Below are positions 25,435 to 37,300 of a stretch of DNA of 64,000 nt, piece after piece. Under the pieces are notes generated by a model. That model was not told where the DNA came from and ran no database searches. It saw only the letters and a program-made list of their open reading frames with translations. This DNA is from Branchiostoma floridae. Lineage: Eukaryota; Chordata; Leptocardii; Amphioxiformes; Branchiostomatidae. The DNA is taken from positions 15,697,641 to 15,761,640 of the forward strand of contig NC_049985.1 in NCBI RefSeq assembly GCF_000003815.2, in the 5' to 3' direction. Numbering within the stretch: the first letter of the stretch is position 1; the number at the start of each line of letters is the position of its first letter. Made by a program: the position numbers and the translations under genes.

Positions 25435-27235
25435 ATTCATTTGACAATGTTAAAATAATGCATGTTACATGTATGTGGAAATAAAGGGACAATATCTTTT
25501 TTAAATACTTCTACTGATTGTAGTGTTATAGCTTCCAGTTAACCATGTATTAAGAAGCAGTAATTTGCCTGATTATTAGAAACAAAATATAACACATCAG
25601 CCTTCATTCTTTAAGTGGATTTAAATGTATATTGAATTAAAAAGCCTCTATGAATCAGTCTGTAATGCAAAGTTAGTGCTGAAACATTCCAGACTACTCT
25701 AACTTTGATCTATCTTGCTCCAACTGGAAGTGGTTGTCTGAATCTACAGAGCAAATAACTCTACATTTCCAATATCATATGACTGAGTCACTCCATTTGT
25801 TTTGCGCTCCTTGTGCAGTTGTGAATTCAATATGTGAGTATTGCTTCCTCCTATACCTTCCAATGTGTGGATGTAGGGGGTGATTTGGGATGATTTCTGC
25901 AAGATTGCCTGGCAAAAGCTCCATGAATCATCAGCATGCTCTCCTCGGGATATGTGCAGGCGTTGTTGTGCTTCATTGAAAGGGAACACAAGGATTTCTT
26001 CTTACAAGTCATGTAAATTCCTAAAAGATGGGAATTGTAAAAAACAAAATCATCATACATCACCTGTCTACATCTGAAAATATCTTGGAAACTAGTGACC
26101 AATTGGTCCGTTGTCAAGAACGTTTGAGAAAAAATACAACTTTGTAATAAATTTCAGATTTGTAGGGAGGAATTATGCAGACATTCAGTGTTATTAGATT
26201 CCCTCACTGAAGTTCTTTACAGAGCAAGAGAAAATATTTTTTTGGTCAAGTAAGGAGAGACTTTTTCCAGTCAAGTATAAATCATAAGAAGAATAAGAAA
26301 TCATGAAAACAGAATCAGGCTATCCATGTCAATACCTTAGATATACTAACTAGTACATTGTGTCACATTGTTCCCCTTGATGTTTTGAAATGTAATTTTC
26401 TAGGTTTTAAGATTATGCTAATCCCCTCCAAAAAAATTGAAAAGGAAATTGGAGGAGCAAACACTGCAATTTGGATTTCAAATTAGTTATGTCCCAAGAT
26501 TAACTGCAAACCTGGTGAGTTATAGAGAGGATTCAAAGTATCAGTAAGATCAATTGTTCTAGAGACAATCAGCTTTTGTGTTTGCCTCTGGAGATGATTG
26601 TAAAGGGCAGGTTCATACCTGACACGGAAACAAAGGCAGCTTACTATAATCTTCTGTTCCGGCGCTGAAAGTATGAAATTGGAAAATCAATGTATGGAAC
26701 GCTGTTGTGGACTTGACTAGTGCATCGCAGCTGTAATTTCATTTCCTTTCCAATATCTGTGCAGTATATTGCTTCAGGCCTAAATCATACAGTTCTGAGT
26801 AAGTAGAGCAGACAAAGTTTCTGGGTTTGATCCGGGTATTGAACAATCATGAATGTTTTATTGCGACTGTTTTGCTGTTAGGGCTGGAAGAAGAAGATTT
26901 AATTCTTGGTCTGTCTGGAAGTATTGTTATCAAGTACTGGTAATGGTATTTTGTAGCAAGCAGTTTGTTGAAGACAAGTTCCCAGACTTTAGGTACATTG
27001 TAACATTGAACGGGCTTTTGTTTTTTTTGTTACTCTTTCAGTGGCCTACAAACTTAAGATAGAATGATAATGAAAAACAATCTAAGCATGGTATAAAAGG
27101 CTCATGTTCAAACCTTACACAAAAATAGTTTTCCTAATCTAGGTGAGCTTTTTAAAAAAAACGGAGACTGTTGAGTAATGTTAAATAATGTATATTTAAT
27201 GTATATTTATATGGCATCTAACAGGATACTAGTAT
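25435..27235. other. non-coding, no recognised feature
   Basis: No supported exon. A B-box-like GGGTTTGATCC near 26825 stands alone without an A box. Confidence 0.45.
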
Positions 27236-27497
27236 CAGGGCTCAAAATATGGGTGCACCCAAATATTTTCCTAGTTTTTTTTATGAAAAGATATCAAGTA
27301 TACTAGTATACATGTACATCATATTCTTGACATCTAAGAGTAAGAAAGATAATAAAAATGTCTGTCATGTTACTAGCTTGTTTAAGAATTTGATAGCTTG
27401 TAACTAAGTTTTGTTATTAGGTTTTTGGACATTCTACTTAGATTTGTGAGCTGGGTGCACCAGTGCACCTAATCCCAAAAATGAATTTCGAGCCTTG
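27236..27497. mobile_element. hAT-like MITE (CAGGGCTC...GAGCCTTG ends)
   Basis: The left end is CAGGGCTCAAAATATGGGTG; the right end, reverse complemented, is CAAGGCTCGAAATTC. Inner GGTGCACC boxes pair. The flanks share only AGTAT. 262 bp, no coding capacity. Confidence 0.65.
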
Positions 27498-28784
27498 AGT
27501 ATGTACTGATGTCTGTGGTTGAACATACTTTGAATGCTCAGTCAAAAGCCACTTTTCCAACTTTAAATAAACAATACAAAAATGTATATTATATTTTTGC
27601 TTTGATCAATCATGTGACATTGAAAGACCCCAAATACTGTGTACTGTTACATCAAATTCATTAATATCATTTCTGTTGGACAGTGCAGATAAAGGTCTGA
27701 TGAGTCTACAGATAAGAATCATGATGGTAAAGTTGTTTTTTTGGAGTGACACTCATTAGTTGTCTCTCACTTGTAGAGAGCGTCATCTATAGAAATCTTG
27801 TAAGCACTCATCATTCCCTTGTAAGCCATTAGTCTCAAGGACATCAGGTTATGGCATTGTACTGTGCATCAAGCAGTATACATGTTAAAGCAAGCAAGGG
27901 CAGTGTCTTCTGATCTCCCAGAAAACTGTCATTGTTATTCCTCTCATCCCCATCCTAATCGATTAGCCAAAGGCCACCGCTGCTCATTAGGAGTCTGAGA
28001 GCATATTCCCTATAATTCCCATCAGCCGTGCCATCGGAATCCTGTATTCTGGTCCTTACACCATTGAGCCTCTTATCTTTGTAATATCTGCCTTGTTGTT
28101 CTTGTTGTGGAGATAGGAGAACAGATCAATGCTAACAGGAAACACAAGGTTATTAGGCAGGGAGATAAATGCCCAGATAACACTGCCGTTACAGATGGTC
28201 ATGTCAGACTGGACTAGACTGGACAGTTTTGAATGTCATTGAGTAGCTGGCAGACCATCCATCCATTTCAAGGCATCACCATTTTGCCCTTGGTCATAAA
28301 CACTAGACAAATAGGGAAGTAACATAGCAATGGTGCCAACTCACCAAGGTACAGTACATTTGGTCTTGACAACCATAAAGAATCTAGAACTAATGGTTTC
28401 AAGATTAACACTGAAACCAATGGGGCTTTAACACTGTTAGCAAGATAGATAAACTTCTGTGCACTTTTGACTTGTAACAGCCTGAAGACATGGTCATAAT
28501 CCCATCTGCATGAAACATAATGTTTGGACTTCTTTTATTGAAATTGCAATGTTGGAAGTATTTTCTGTGGAAATTTTAGTTTTAAAGTAAAATCTTCTTT
28601 ATGTACCTACAATTTGTATATCAAGGACAAATGTAAATTAAGAATGCATTTCTCAGAAATTGGACAAATGAACTTACAAGTATGTTATCAAACAAATTTG
28701 TATGTCTCATAAACGTTACCATGGATAGGCTTTATGATAATAATGTTTATCAGCCACCTATTCCTTGGTGTACATTGTATCTGT
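27498..28784. other. non-coding, no recognised feature
   Basis: No exon, RNA gene or bounded repeat is supported. Confidence 0.45.
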
Positions 28785-28895
28785 TGTCATAGGGCCTGGT
28801 CATTTAGTGCAACCATATCATAAATCCACCTTGTTTGCTTCGCTCACTCTGTAGATTTATTTGTTGGTTATAGCAAATGACCAGGTCTTATGACA
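28785..28895. mobile_element. short palindromic MITE
   Basis: The inverted ends TGTCATAGGGCCTGGTCATTT (first 20 bases of the arm) and AAATGACCAGGTCTTATGAC enclose about 70 bp that also partly pairs (CAACCATATCATAAAT, ATTTATTTGTTGGTTA). No target duplication is evident. Confidence 0.6.
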
Positions 28896-30289
28896 CCATA
28901 TACACTTCAGAGTAGGTCATTAACCATCTATTAGATGCTCTGTAATTAGTTTTCAAATTGTTATTTTGAAAATTTTGAAATTATATTTTCTCCAGTCTTA
29001 ATTACTGTATTTACTGCGTCATCATTTCATCAGTCTGGCCTAACCAAAGACCACGTCCTATATACTCCGCTTTTATCTGTTTTTCAACAATTTCAAGTGT
29101 AATTCCAGTCAACATGTTACCATTGTACCACAACTTCAAGTGAAAGTATCAAAATTGATGCACCTTCACTTCCCTTGGAGATTACCTCAGGGCTGTACTA
29201 AGAATTGATATTAGTCTTTTGACATTGGATTGGTGTGATAAATGTTCCCTGCACCTTGCCTGCAGCAAACATTCCTTCCAACTAATCCGGCAATTATTCA
29301 CAATGTTCTCAGATGTCTCCAGGCCATTCTGTTGTTATTAGCATGGTGGAAATCATTATAAAGTTCATGACGCTGCCCAAAAGGCCATTAGTCATCATCA
29401 ATGTTATCTTTGAAGCAACTGACTGCATTTTGCAGAAAGCAAGTTCTGAACAGTGAGAAATCTAGGCGTCTTTGTAATCAAGGACACTGATTTCCTGCCA
29501 CACGGCAAACACGTGATCAAAATATTTTTACCCGACAGACAACGGGAAACGAAACACATGTACAGCTGATCACTTCACAATATGCGCAGTCGAATTGTAC
29601 GGTTCTTTAATACCTCTTTCTAGAAACTGCCGTGAATTATTTCATCAAGTTTGAAAATCACTGTTTAACAACAAAGGTTCTTTATTGACAAACGCGATAT
29701 ATTCATCAACAGCCAATGTTTGAGTGATGGTCACTCTTGCCCAAACGAAGGTGACAGACGGTCACTGAATCATCGGCTGTTGTTGTACATGACTTGAACG
29801 TATATATTTTGGTTGTCAGGACCGCTATGTTGTCCCACATGGACTCTTATTCAGCTTTTTTCAGCTTCATGTAGACTGCATTTTTCAATTGTGACTTTAT
29901 TCATTGATGTAAAAGAAAAAGGTCTCAGTATATATGTGTGCAAAAAGTTATCAAATTGATACCACACTTCCACAGATTTCTGTATGATGCAGAGGACTTT
30001 ACAGTGTTGTATCACTAGTATTCATCATTTTCTTTGCCACTTTCCTGTGGGCCAATGCAAGCCACCACAGCCATCCAGTCTGTCTTCTGGCCAGTAATTG
30101 CTTTCCTCAACTCCCTCCCCAAATTGCTATGAGCAAGAATTTTTATCGACATGTGATGCAACATCTGTTGAGGATGATGAAATATGGAAAACCTGAAGAC
30201 TATGAGATTAAAAGTGCTAGATAAATGAAATTGTCAAACTAATCAGCATGTAATCTATCAGAAGGCCTGGCAAACAATCTAGCCTGCAG
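28896..30289. other. non-coding with one imperfect palindrome
   Basis: An imperfect inverted repeat around 29703-29790 (ATCAACAGCCAATG...CATCGGCTGTTGTTG) is the only structure noticed. Confidence 0.45.
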
Positions 30290-30420
30290 CTGGAGTCCAG
30301 TCTTGTCAGCCTTGTTGCTCTCCAACTGTTGCTGATCATGAAGCAGCCTTCCCCTAAGTTGCAAACTTTGGTTGCGTACCAAAGCTGACATTAGGCTGGA
30401 CTCCAGGCTATAAACAGTTG
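30290..30420. mobile_element. MITE, TAGCCTGG-type ends
   Basis: Left TAGCCTGCAGCTGGAGTCCA, right TGGACTCCAGGCTA. The flanks CAAACAATC and TAAACAGTT agree at 6 of 9 positions, consistent with an old 9-bp duplication as seen for 8440-8598 and 52603-53001. Confidence 0.65.
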
Positions 30421-31249
30421 TGAGGCTTGATCATTTAGCTTTCATTTGACAGCCATGCATCACAGATGTGGATGACCTTCTTCTTTATCAAATCATTAGT
30501 AGTTTAAGAGGAAAACAACCAGTTGTGTTGGTGGCAATCACACATCCTAATGTGGGGAATAAGCTAGATTAATACCATTATCTCTGTATGTAGAGGAGTT
30601 GGTTCCATAACAAAAAATGTTTGTTTAAATAACTATTAATTTGCTGACTTAACCCATGAGCCCCTCTGGAATGTTTTTACCTTGTTTTGCAAGATGATGT
30701 GCCAAAACCATGTGGCTGAGTAATGCATTAAGAAAATATATGATATTGTTCACTGCTGCAGTAACTGTAAAAATAATTCAAAGATTACCTTGGGGACTGT
30801 ACTTAACTTGTCATTGACAGAATCCCCATATCAACTTCCAGCTTGGTAGGTTTTCAGACCCAGTAGCTTAGTTGAATGGAAAGTTACATATGATGGATGG
30901 TATATAGCCATTACGCATTTGCATTAAAAGCTGATTGTCACATACATTCACATGTGTACACGATATTGATGGTTATACAATGCCCATGAACTGCTCATGA
31001 TCGGTCATTTCTGCTTGATTAAATAACTGATATTATTATTCACAGTTGATTGCCCTCCGCCGATATCATATTGCATGATGTGTATGTGATGATTAATGAT
31101 TTAGATCATGAGAACTTGATTTGCATTGTCTGGCCATCAATATTGTGACTGTGGGGGCTGTGAGGGCAATGGGATGTTCTCCACTGTCTGTAAAGCACAG
31201 TATATACATGTAGGTAGGTGGAGCCCATCCCTTTTCTTCTAATTCCTTT
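30421..31249. other. non-coding, no recognised feature
   Basis: No supported gene or element. Confidence 0.45.
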
Positions 31250-31675
31250 TACCTCTAAGGTTGTTGTTGGTTGGGCCAACTACTCTCTCTTCGCAGCCAG
31301 GGGCTGAATTGTAAGAAGCATACAATAGGCGGGGCTAAATCACAAGGGTCTGAAGTGGCAGTCTGTATGCAGTGCCTAGTGACCTCAATACGACAATAAT
31401 GGCCCCATTTGCGGCCAAAGGACTGTGGGTTTTGAACCACTCAAACCGGAAAGGACACCTACTCTTTTTAATAAGTGCAGTTGGTTCTTTCAAATGCTCG
31501 AGGTTTGGCTCTTCCCTTGACCTCCAGCTAACGTCCTGTCTGAGGGACAGTCCTAGCCAAAGCCTCCAAAGGACAAAAGATAAACCCAGGAATGTAAGGA
31601 ATCAAACCTATGATCTCTTAAGCTCTTGTCTGCTAGCTCAGTCACTTGGCCATCCAAAGCCACTATTGTGACAAC
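31250..31675 (-). mobile_element. tRNA-derived SINE, possibly two merged fragments
   Basis: On the minus strand, TGGCCAAGTGACTGAGC (A-box region, plus 31635-31652) is followed about 45 bp later by GGTTTGATTCC (B box, plus 31598-31608). The downstream body contains GGACAGTCCTAGCC-type sequence. The left boundary is uncertain. Confidence 0.55.
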
Positions 31676-32618
31676 TTGTAGTTTTTTTCATAATGAAGAT
31701 AATGAACACATTCTGCAGCAGTTGGTTAAGTGCACACAGGAATTAATAATGGATGTACGTCTAATGGATCAGCTGATCTATCTTGGGACAGCTTTGATTG
31801 ACACCTATGGACATATACTTTGTTTACTTTAGAAAGATGCTTAGGAGTTGTAAAAATTTATCAGTTTAAAATCATTGTACAAATGTATAAGTTGTATGGT
31901 GACTAATTTAAGGTTGTGTTGTAAAATTTCCTGTCCTGGAAGGGTAACAGTAAGTAGGGTACAAACACAGATAAACACCAATACTCCCTTCTGTTAAGTC
32001 ATTACAACTAAATGCACAACAGTTTGGCATACTGAGGCGTGGTCACATGAGGGATGCAGGTCTAGTCATCAACCTTTGTTTGAATAATGGCAGAAGACGG
32101 TTCTCCGGTCCTGTGACATTTACAGGCTGGATGCCAAGGCGCATAGAGCCGTCATCCCTCCTCAATGAATGGTTTCCTGGATTAGCTTTTTCCTGCAGAC
32201 GATCAATACTTGTTCTTGATTGATTTCATACCAGTTATCTTCCGGTGAGTCTGCTGAGTAGTCAGCTCCCATCCTACAGTCTGCAGTCTGGAGCCTTCAC
32301 TTGTGTAGCTCATCAGTTAACTGCTGACCCATTAACTCAGTTGTTCACTGGATCAAGGATCATTTTCTGGTTGGGAGGGATGGAAGCCTGTTCCATCAAC
32401 ACTGGTAGCAAGGAATCTTTGATTTGTTGTCAAAGAATGAAATGACATCTTTTTGAGTGGTGATGTTTACAGCTGACCCTTTCTCACTTCCTACCTTACA
32501 GAATCTGATGCAGATGGAATAGGCAAGTTCTTTTTTTTTATAAAATACACAGAAGAGTCAAATGGGTTCTTTGCAGTTTGAATTTACTAAAAGTATTTCT
32601 CTGTTGCCTCTGTTGCAG
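31676..32618. other. upstream region or first intron of the LicD-family gene
   Basis: No coding sequence is recognised. The pyrimidine-rich CTCTGTTGCCTCTGTTGCAG ending at 32618 is a good 3' splice site, so an upstream non-coding exon must exist here or further left. I cannot place it. Confidence 0.45.
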
Positions 32619-34347
32619 GTGACTGGATTGAAGCATTAGCAACTGCTGATTTGCCAGAGGAAGATTCATCCATCCGTAGGAATGATTCACTGGCGTGTCA
32701 CTCGTGTTCGCTTGCGATTGTTCCAATTCTGCATTGTTCTGACTCTCTTCATATCCATGATGGGGATTTTCCGTGCCCTAAACACTCAAATCACACTAAT
32801 TGACGACAGCATTGAGGACCAAGGACAGCTCCATGTCCATGTCATCCGAAACGGTGCTGCTGTAAGGGACTGTGAAGAGCCACAAACTCAAGAGGAGGCT
32901 AGGATTGAAGTAGGGCGTGCTGCTGCTGAACAGTTACACAGCGTTACACAAGAGCTCATAGAAATCAAGAGGTTACTACGAGGGGCAGCTCCCATACACA
33001 GGCTAGAGACGGCATTATACAGAGTTCACAGGATAGCAGAGGAGCTGAGGATTGCTGACCTCAGCAGTTTGATTCAGACTGAACTAGAACATCCCACTCC
33101 TTCAGCAAAAACTCTAGAAAAAGTGAACGTCTGTCCAGATACCTTCAAAGGCACAACACATGGGTACCCCTTTTTCTATACAGGGTGGGTAAGAACAAAC
33201 TGTACCAACTCAAAGCCACTTGAGTCAGTGGTGACTATCATTATGAACTTCATGTATGAAGACAACAAAGTAAATGTTGTATCTATTCTAAGAAACATTT
33301 CAACGTTGTACCCTATGGTGGAAGTCCACGTGGCGGCCGACCTCAAACTTCCCAAGGACCTTGCAAGGAATGGCAATTTCACAGTTCATAGAGACCTAGC
33401 AGGTGAAACCAATGCTGTAATCTGGTACAAACTCCTTCACAAAGTGAAGACGCCATACGTTCTTGTAGCACGCGGTATTACCCGGTTCACCTGGGATGCA
33501 CAGTTAGAGCAGATGATCCACAGTGCCAGTAGCTTCCCTGTGGACTTTGTAGGAAGCGCATTTAGGACAAAAGACGGACATTGGAACATGGGATGTCAGC
33601 AGTCCCTTCTCAGGAACTTTACTCTTTCTTACAGGGATGGGTACGATGCCTCCATCCACGAGTGTATATACTGCGACAACTTGAGGGGGCCTTTCCTTGC
33701 TAGGACTAAAGTGCTGAAACAGTACAACTTCCCATCAAACTACAGGCACTTTGTATTTGAAGATGTCTTCTTGCAAGTAAAAGCGCAGGGCGCGCATCAT
33801 GTCGTGAGCTGTCCAGATTCTATGTTTTTTGTGAGAGACTACGATGCCTTGCTAAGACATAAGATTAATTTTGTACCCATTGCTAGTAGCTGGGGGATCA
33901 ATAAGTTACACCTGGCTGAGGGGATTGAGCACATTTTCTCCTGTTCAGAAGCAAACACGCCATGCAGAAAGCAGAAAGGGGTGGCTGTCTCTCCGTGTTG
34001 CCTTCAAACATTAGCTGACGCAGTGAAGTTTCTCATGAGGACTTGTGAGAAGGAACACATTTACTGTGAACTGCAGGAGGGAACCATGCTCGGCGCCGTT
34101 AAATTAGGCAAGGTGCTGCCGTGGGAAAGGGACGCCGACATCACGTTCCTTTCAGGCAATTACTCAGCGTTCAAGGAGCTGAGGCCGCAGTTTGAGCATG
34201 AGGGGTACAAGTTTGTGGACCTGGGTCAGCAGTGGTGCTGTGTTGATAATAGGACAGCTGGGGGGAAGTTCCAGATCGGAGTGGAGGGGTGGACGATCGA
34301 GATGTACGGGCAGCATCTCATGGACTCAGAGATGATGGTGGCAAGAG
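32619..34347 (+). CDS. LicD-family gene, first coding exon with 63-nt 5' UTR part
   Basis: The 3' splice site TTGCAG is at 32613-32618; the UTR part is 32619-32681, with the ATG at 32682. The exon ends GCAAGAG before GTGAGG at 34348. It encodes residues 1-555 plus one base. Reading through the donor would give an open frame to 34436, but that tail (EVSTNVRYNSF...) is intronic: the conserved continuation is in the next exon. Confidence 0.85.
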
Positions 34348-37300
34348 GTGAGGTGTCAACAAATGTTAGATATAATAGTTTTGCTGAAAATGTTATGTTT
34401 TTGGTAGTGTGCATTGGTATGTTTGTAATTGACTAGCAGCATTGGTGAAGAATAATGATATGAAATTTGGTGTGTAGTCTTGTTTTATCAAAGATACATC
34501 AGATTCGGGGGCCCTGGCGCTTTCCTTGGTGCTGAAATAGACCTTGCTGTTGTGATATCTCGTGTTCTTGACAAGCTACAGTCATGATTTTTGGTTGGTA
34601 GATAGTTCTTGTGCACAGGAAGAAGCAAGGTAAGTTTGGGGCCACTTGTTTTATTCTTTAGTCCAGGACTGCTGACAAATATGATAAGGGCCCAGTATTT
34701 AGCTAAAAAAGTATGTAACTTCAAGAAAACAGTAAACTGTCATTAACAAAAACTTGATACCACTTCAAAACAATTTTGTCTTTAGCCAAATAACCAAATG
34801 ATTTGAAGATCTAACAATCTAACATTGGTTGGGGGAACTGGTAAGCTCTGAAGATTGTTTTGCCCCCCCCCCCCCCAAGGATTGCCATTATCAGACTCTA
34901 GATCTTCCATAGAGAATGGGTTACCTGAAAATAGTGGACCTTTATCAAAGCCAAAAGTATTCAAAAAGTCTGGAAACTGTAAAAGCTTTGAGAGTGCATT
35001 TTTCATGGCACTTCAACATTGATCCCACCAAAGGCAAAGTTGTATTAAATGTTGACCTGACTTCTGATTCTAATCACTTCTCGGCATTACCGTCAGGCAC
35101 TTACAGCAAACACAGACAGGAAGATCTGATAAACAATGCCAGGGGCTTGTAAGTACATTAGCTCTTGGCATACCTAAGCCTTTTGGACTTCCTTTGAAGC
35201 TGTGTTTACGACCACGGGCTATGTGCAGGATTAGCCTGACCAGACAGATACGATGTTCTACAGGAGAGCTCTTGAAAATCAAAAGTCTGGGTAATGATTG
35301 AAAGAGCTTAGGGATGGTTGGCTAATGTACAGTCATAGGGTCGGTGTGTTTCAGACAAGAGATTAAACTTGTCCCATCCGTCAGTGCCAGTACTTACAAT
35401 GCATCTGTATGGAAAAGGGCAGCTCAGAGATAACTCTGCACTCCAAAAGTCTGTTGAGATAAATTGAGGTGAAGTAAAGCATAGAGACAACTGTGGAATG
35501 CTAACTCAAGGACTCTATAGGTGCCTTTCATGAAGAAGCAAAAATTGATGGTTTGAGCAATGAGCACATTGGCTTATCTTTTTTTTTTTGCAATTACTGT
35601 AATTCCTGATTTTTTCAATGTACTGTTATGTTCACAATTTTCACTGTGACGACTGTAACATGAACTTATCATTACTGATAACAAATAAATCACAGGCTTT
35701 TTTAATGCGCACTTGCCACAACAGTGAACATTTAGTTCCGAGAACAAGTTAAATTTTCTCAGACCGTGAAAATTTGGTACCGAGAAGACAAAGTGAATTA
35801 CAGATATAACTTTGAGAAGTCAAATTAGGATGACTTAGAATGTCTCATAAGACTATTGCCGTGATATCAGAAATCTGAAGTGAGGTACATGTAGAAGGGA
35901 AAAATGAATAGATGGCAACTTGTAGTGGCCAACTTCAAACGAACCGTACACACTCAAGCCATATCTTCAGAATAGACACTGTAGCCACATGTAGTTCCCA
36001 TTTAGAACTTAATTCAAGCTAACCGCAGGAGGGAGAAATGAATATACACAGTCTGCACCATTGCTTTGTCTGGTGCGATGATGCATTGTGCGAACATCAG
36101 TGCATGTAAGGAGGATTTTCTCTGCAGTTTGACGCACCAAATGTTGAAGTTCAATGTGTGTCATGCGCCATGAAATTTAATGTAGAACCCGGCAATGCAG
36201 TCCAATATAATAAGATCCCTCCCATTGAACTTGGAAATTAATCAAGCTGGTGGTGCGCATGACTGCTACTGATGGCTTGCCCCCCACTGATTTTCCGCTG
36301 AGTTATCTGACTTGGTAATTAATTTTGGAGGAAAGCAACATGTAACAATCTCTCTGGAGGGAGGTGCTCAATAATTTTCATGCGGGTCTTGATATTTGTG
36401 ACAGGCTTTTTAACCCTCTCGCTACGGTCAGCCACTAAAGTGCCGTGGCGCATCAACCACGGTGCGCCACTATAAATCCAAAATATTTGAATCTCCCGCC
36501 AGACCTGTGGCCAATAGACAAATTACTTTAAATTGGCCAGCCAATAGGCTTCTAACAAGAGACAATGAACCAATCAGACGTTATCTAGCATTTGGACCAC
36601 GTTGGAGGTGTCATGGAGTGTTTTTGAGAGCTTTTGAGGGAGCGTTTCTTGGTGAAAATGAGTGAATCTGAGAGTGATATCACAGATGGCGACACGAGCA
36701 TGGACTCGGGGGAAAGGAGTGCCAGCAGTGCCACAAATGGAAAGCAGGAACGTAAATAAGCTGTTGTTTTGATTGGAAATTGAACCATGGCAGACCAAAT
36801 TTTGCCGATTCTGGCACGCCTGGTGGGCTTTGTTTGTTTTTCTTACGCTAGTACTGGGTAAATGTTATTAGCGGGTGCTGGGCTAGGTCCCTCGGCAATT
36901 TTCTGTAACTTTATCTCTGTGTAGGGAAGAGCTACTTGTCAGAAAGTCCCTCAAAGACTTGAATAATGCTTTGAATCCGAGTCAGGTGGAAAAAACATGT
37001 GATTTTTCAGTAGCATTTCTCCGTAGGAATCTGTGGGGGACTTGTTGGGGAGGGGGGCGTGGCACATGTTGGTACATGTATGTTTGAATTAGGCATAGCA
37101 TATCTGAGAGTTTATCAACACTGATCTTTGTGAAATCATTCTAGATTACTCTGTTGAACTGTGTTTTAGTTTCCATTTCATACTGTCAGCTTTATAGACT
37201 CTAATAAAGTATTTTGTCTATAATTTGAGAATAATTTTGTTTGAGCCTACACTTATACTCATAGGGGTGGTGCAAACATTTTATAGACTTTTATTATTTT

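Noticed and set aside
26800-26850. tRNA-like B box GGGTTTGATCC
   Set aside because: No A box at the right distance and no cloverleaf could be drawn, so it is not called as a tRNA or SINE.
32500-32524. Possible tiny exon after CCTTACAG at 32500
   Set aside because: The only following donor would be a GC type, and no reading frame or homology supports it.
34348-34436. Open reading frame continuing past 34347 to a stop at 34436
   Set aside because: A strong donor (AG|GTGAGG) at 34347 and in-frame exons at 48333 and 53074 with LicD-like sequence explain the gene better. The extra tail is intron read-through.
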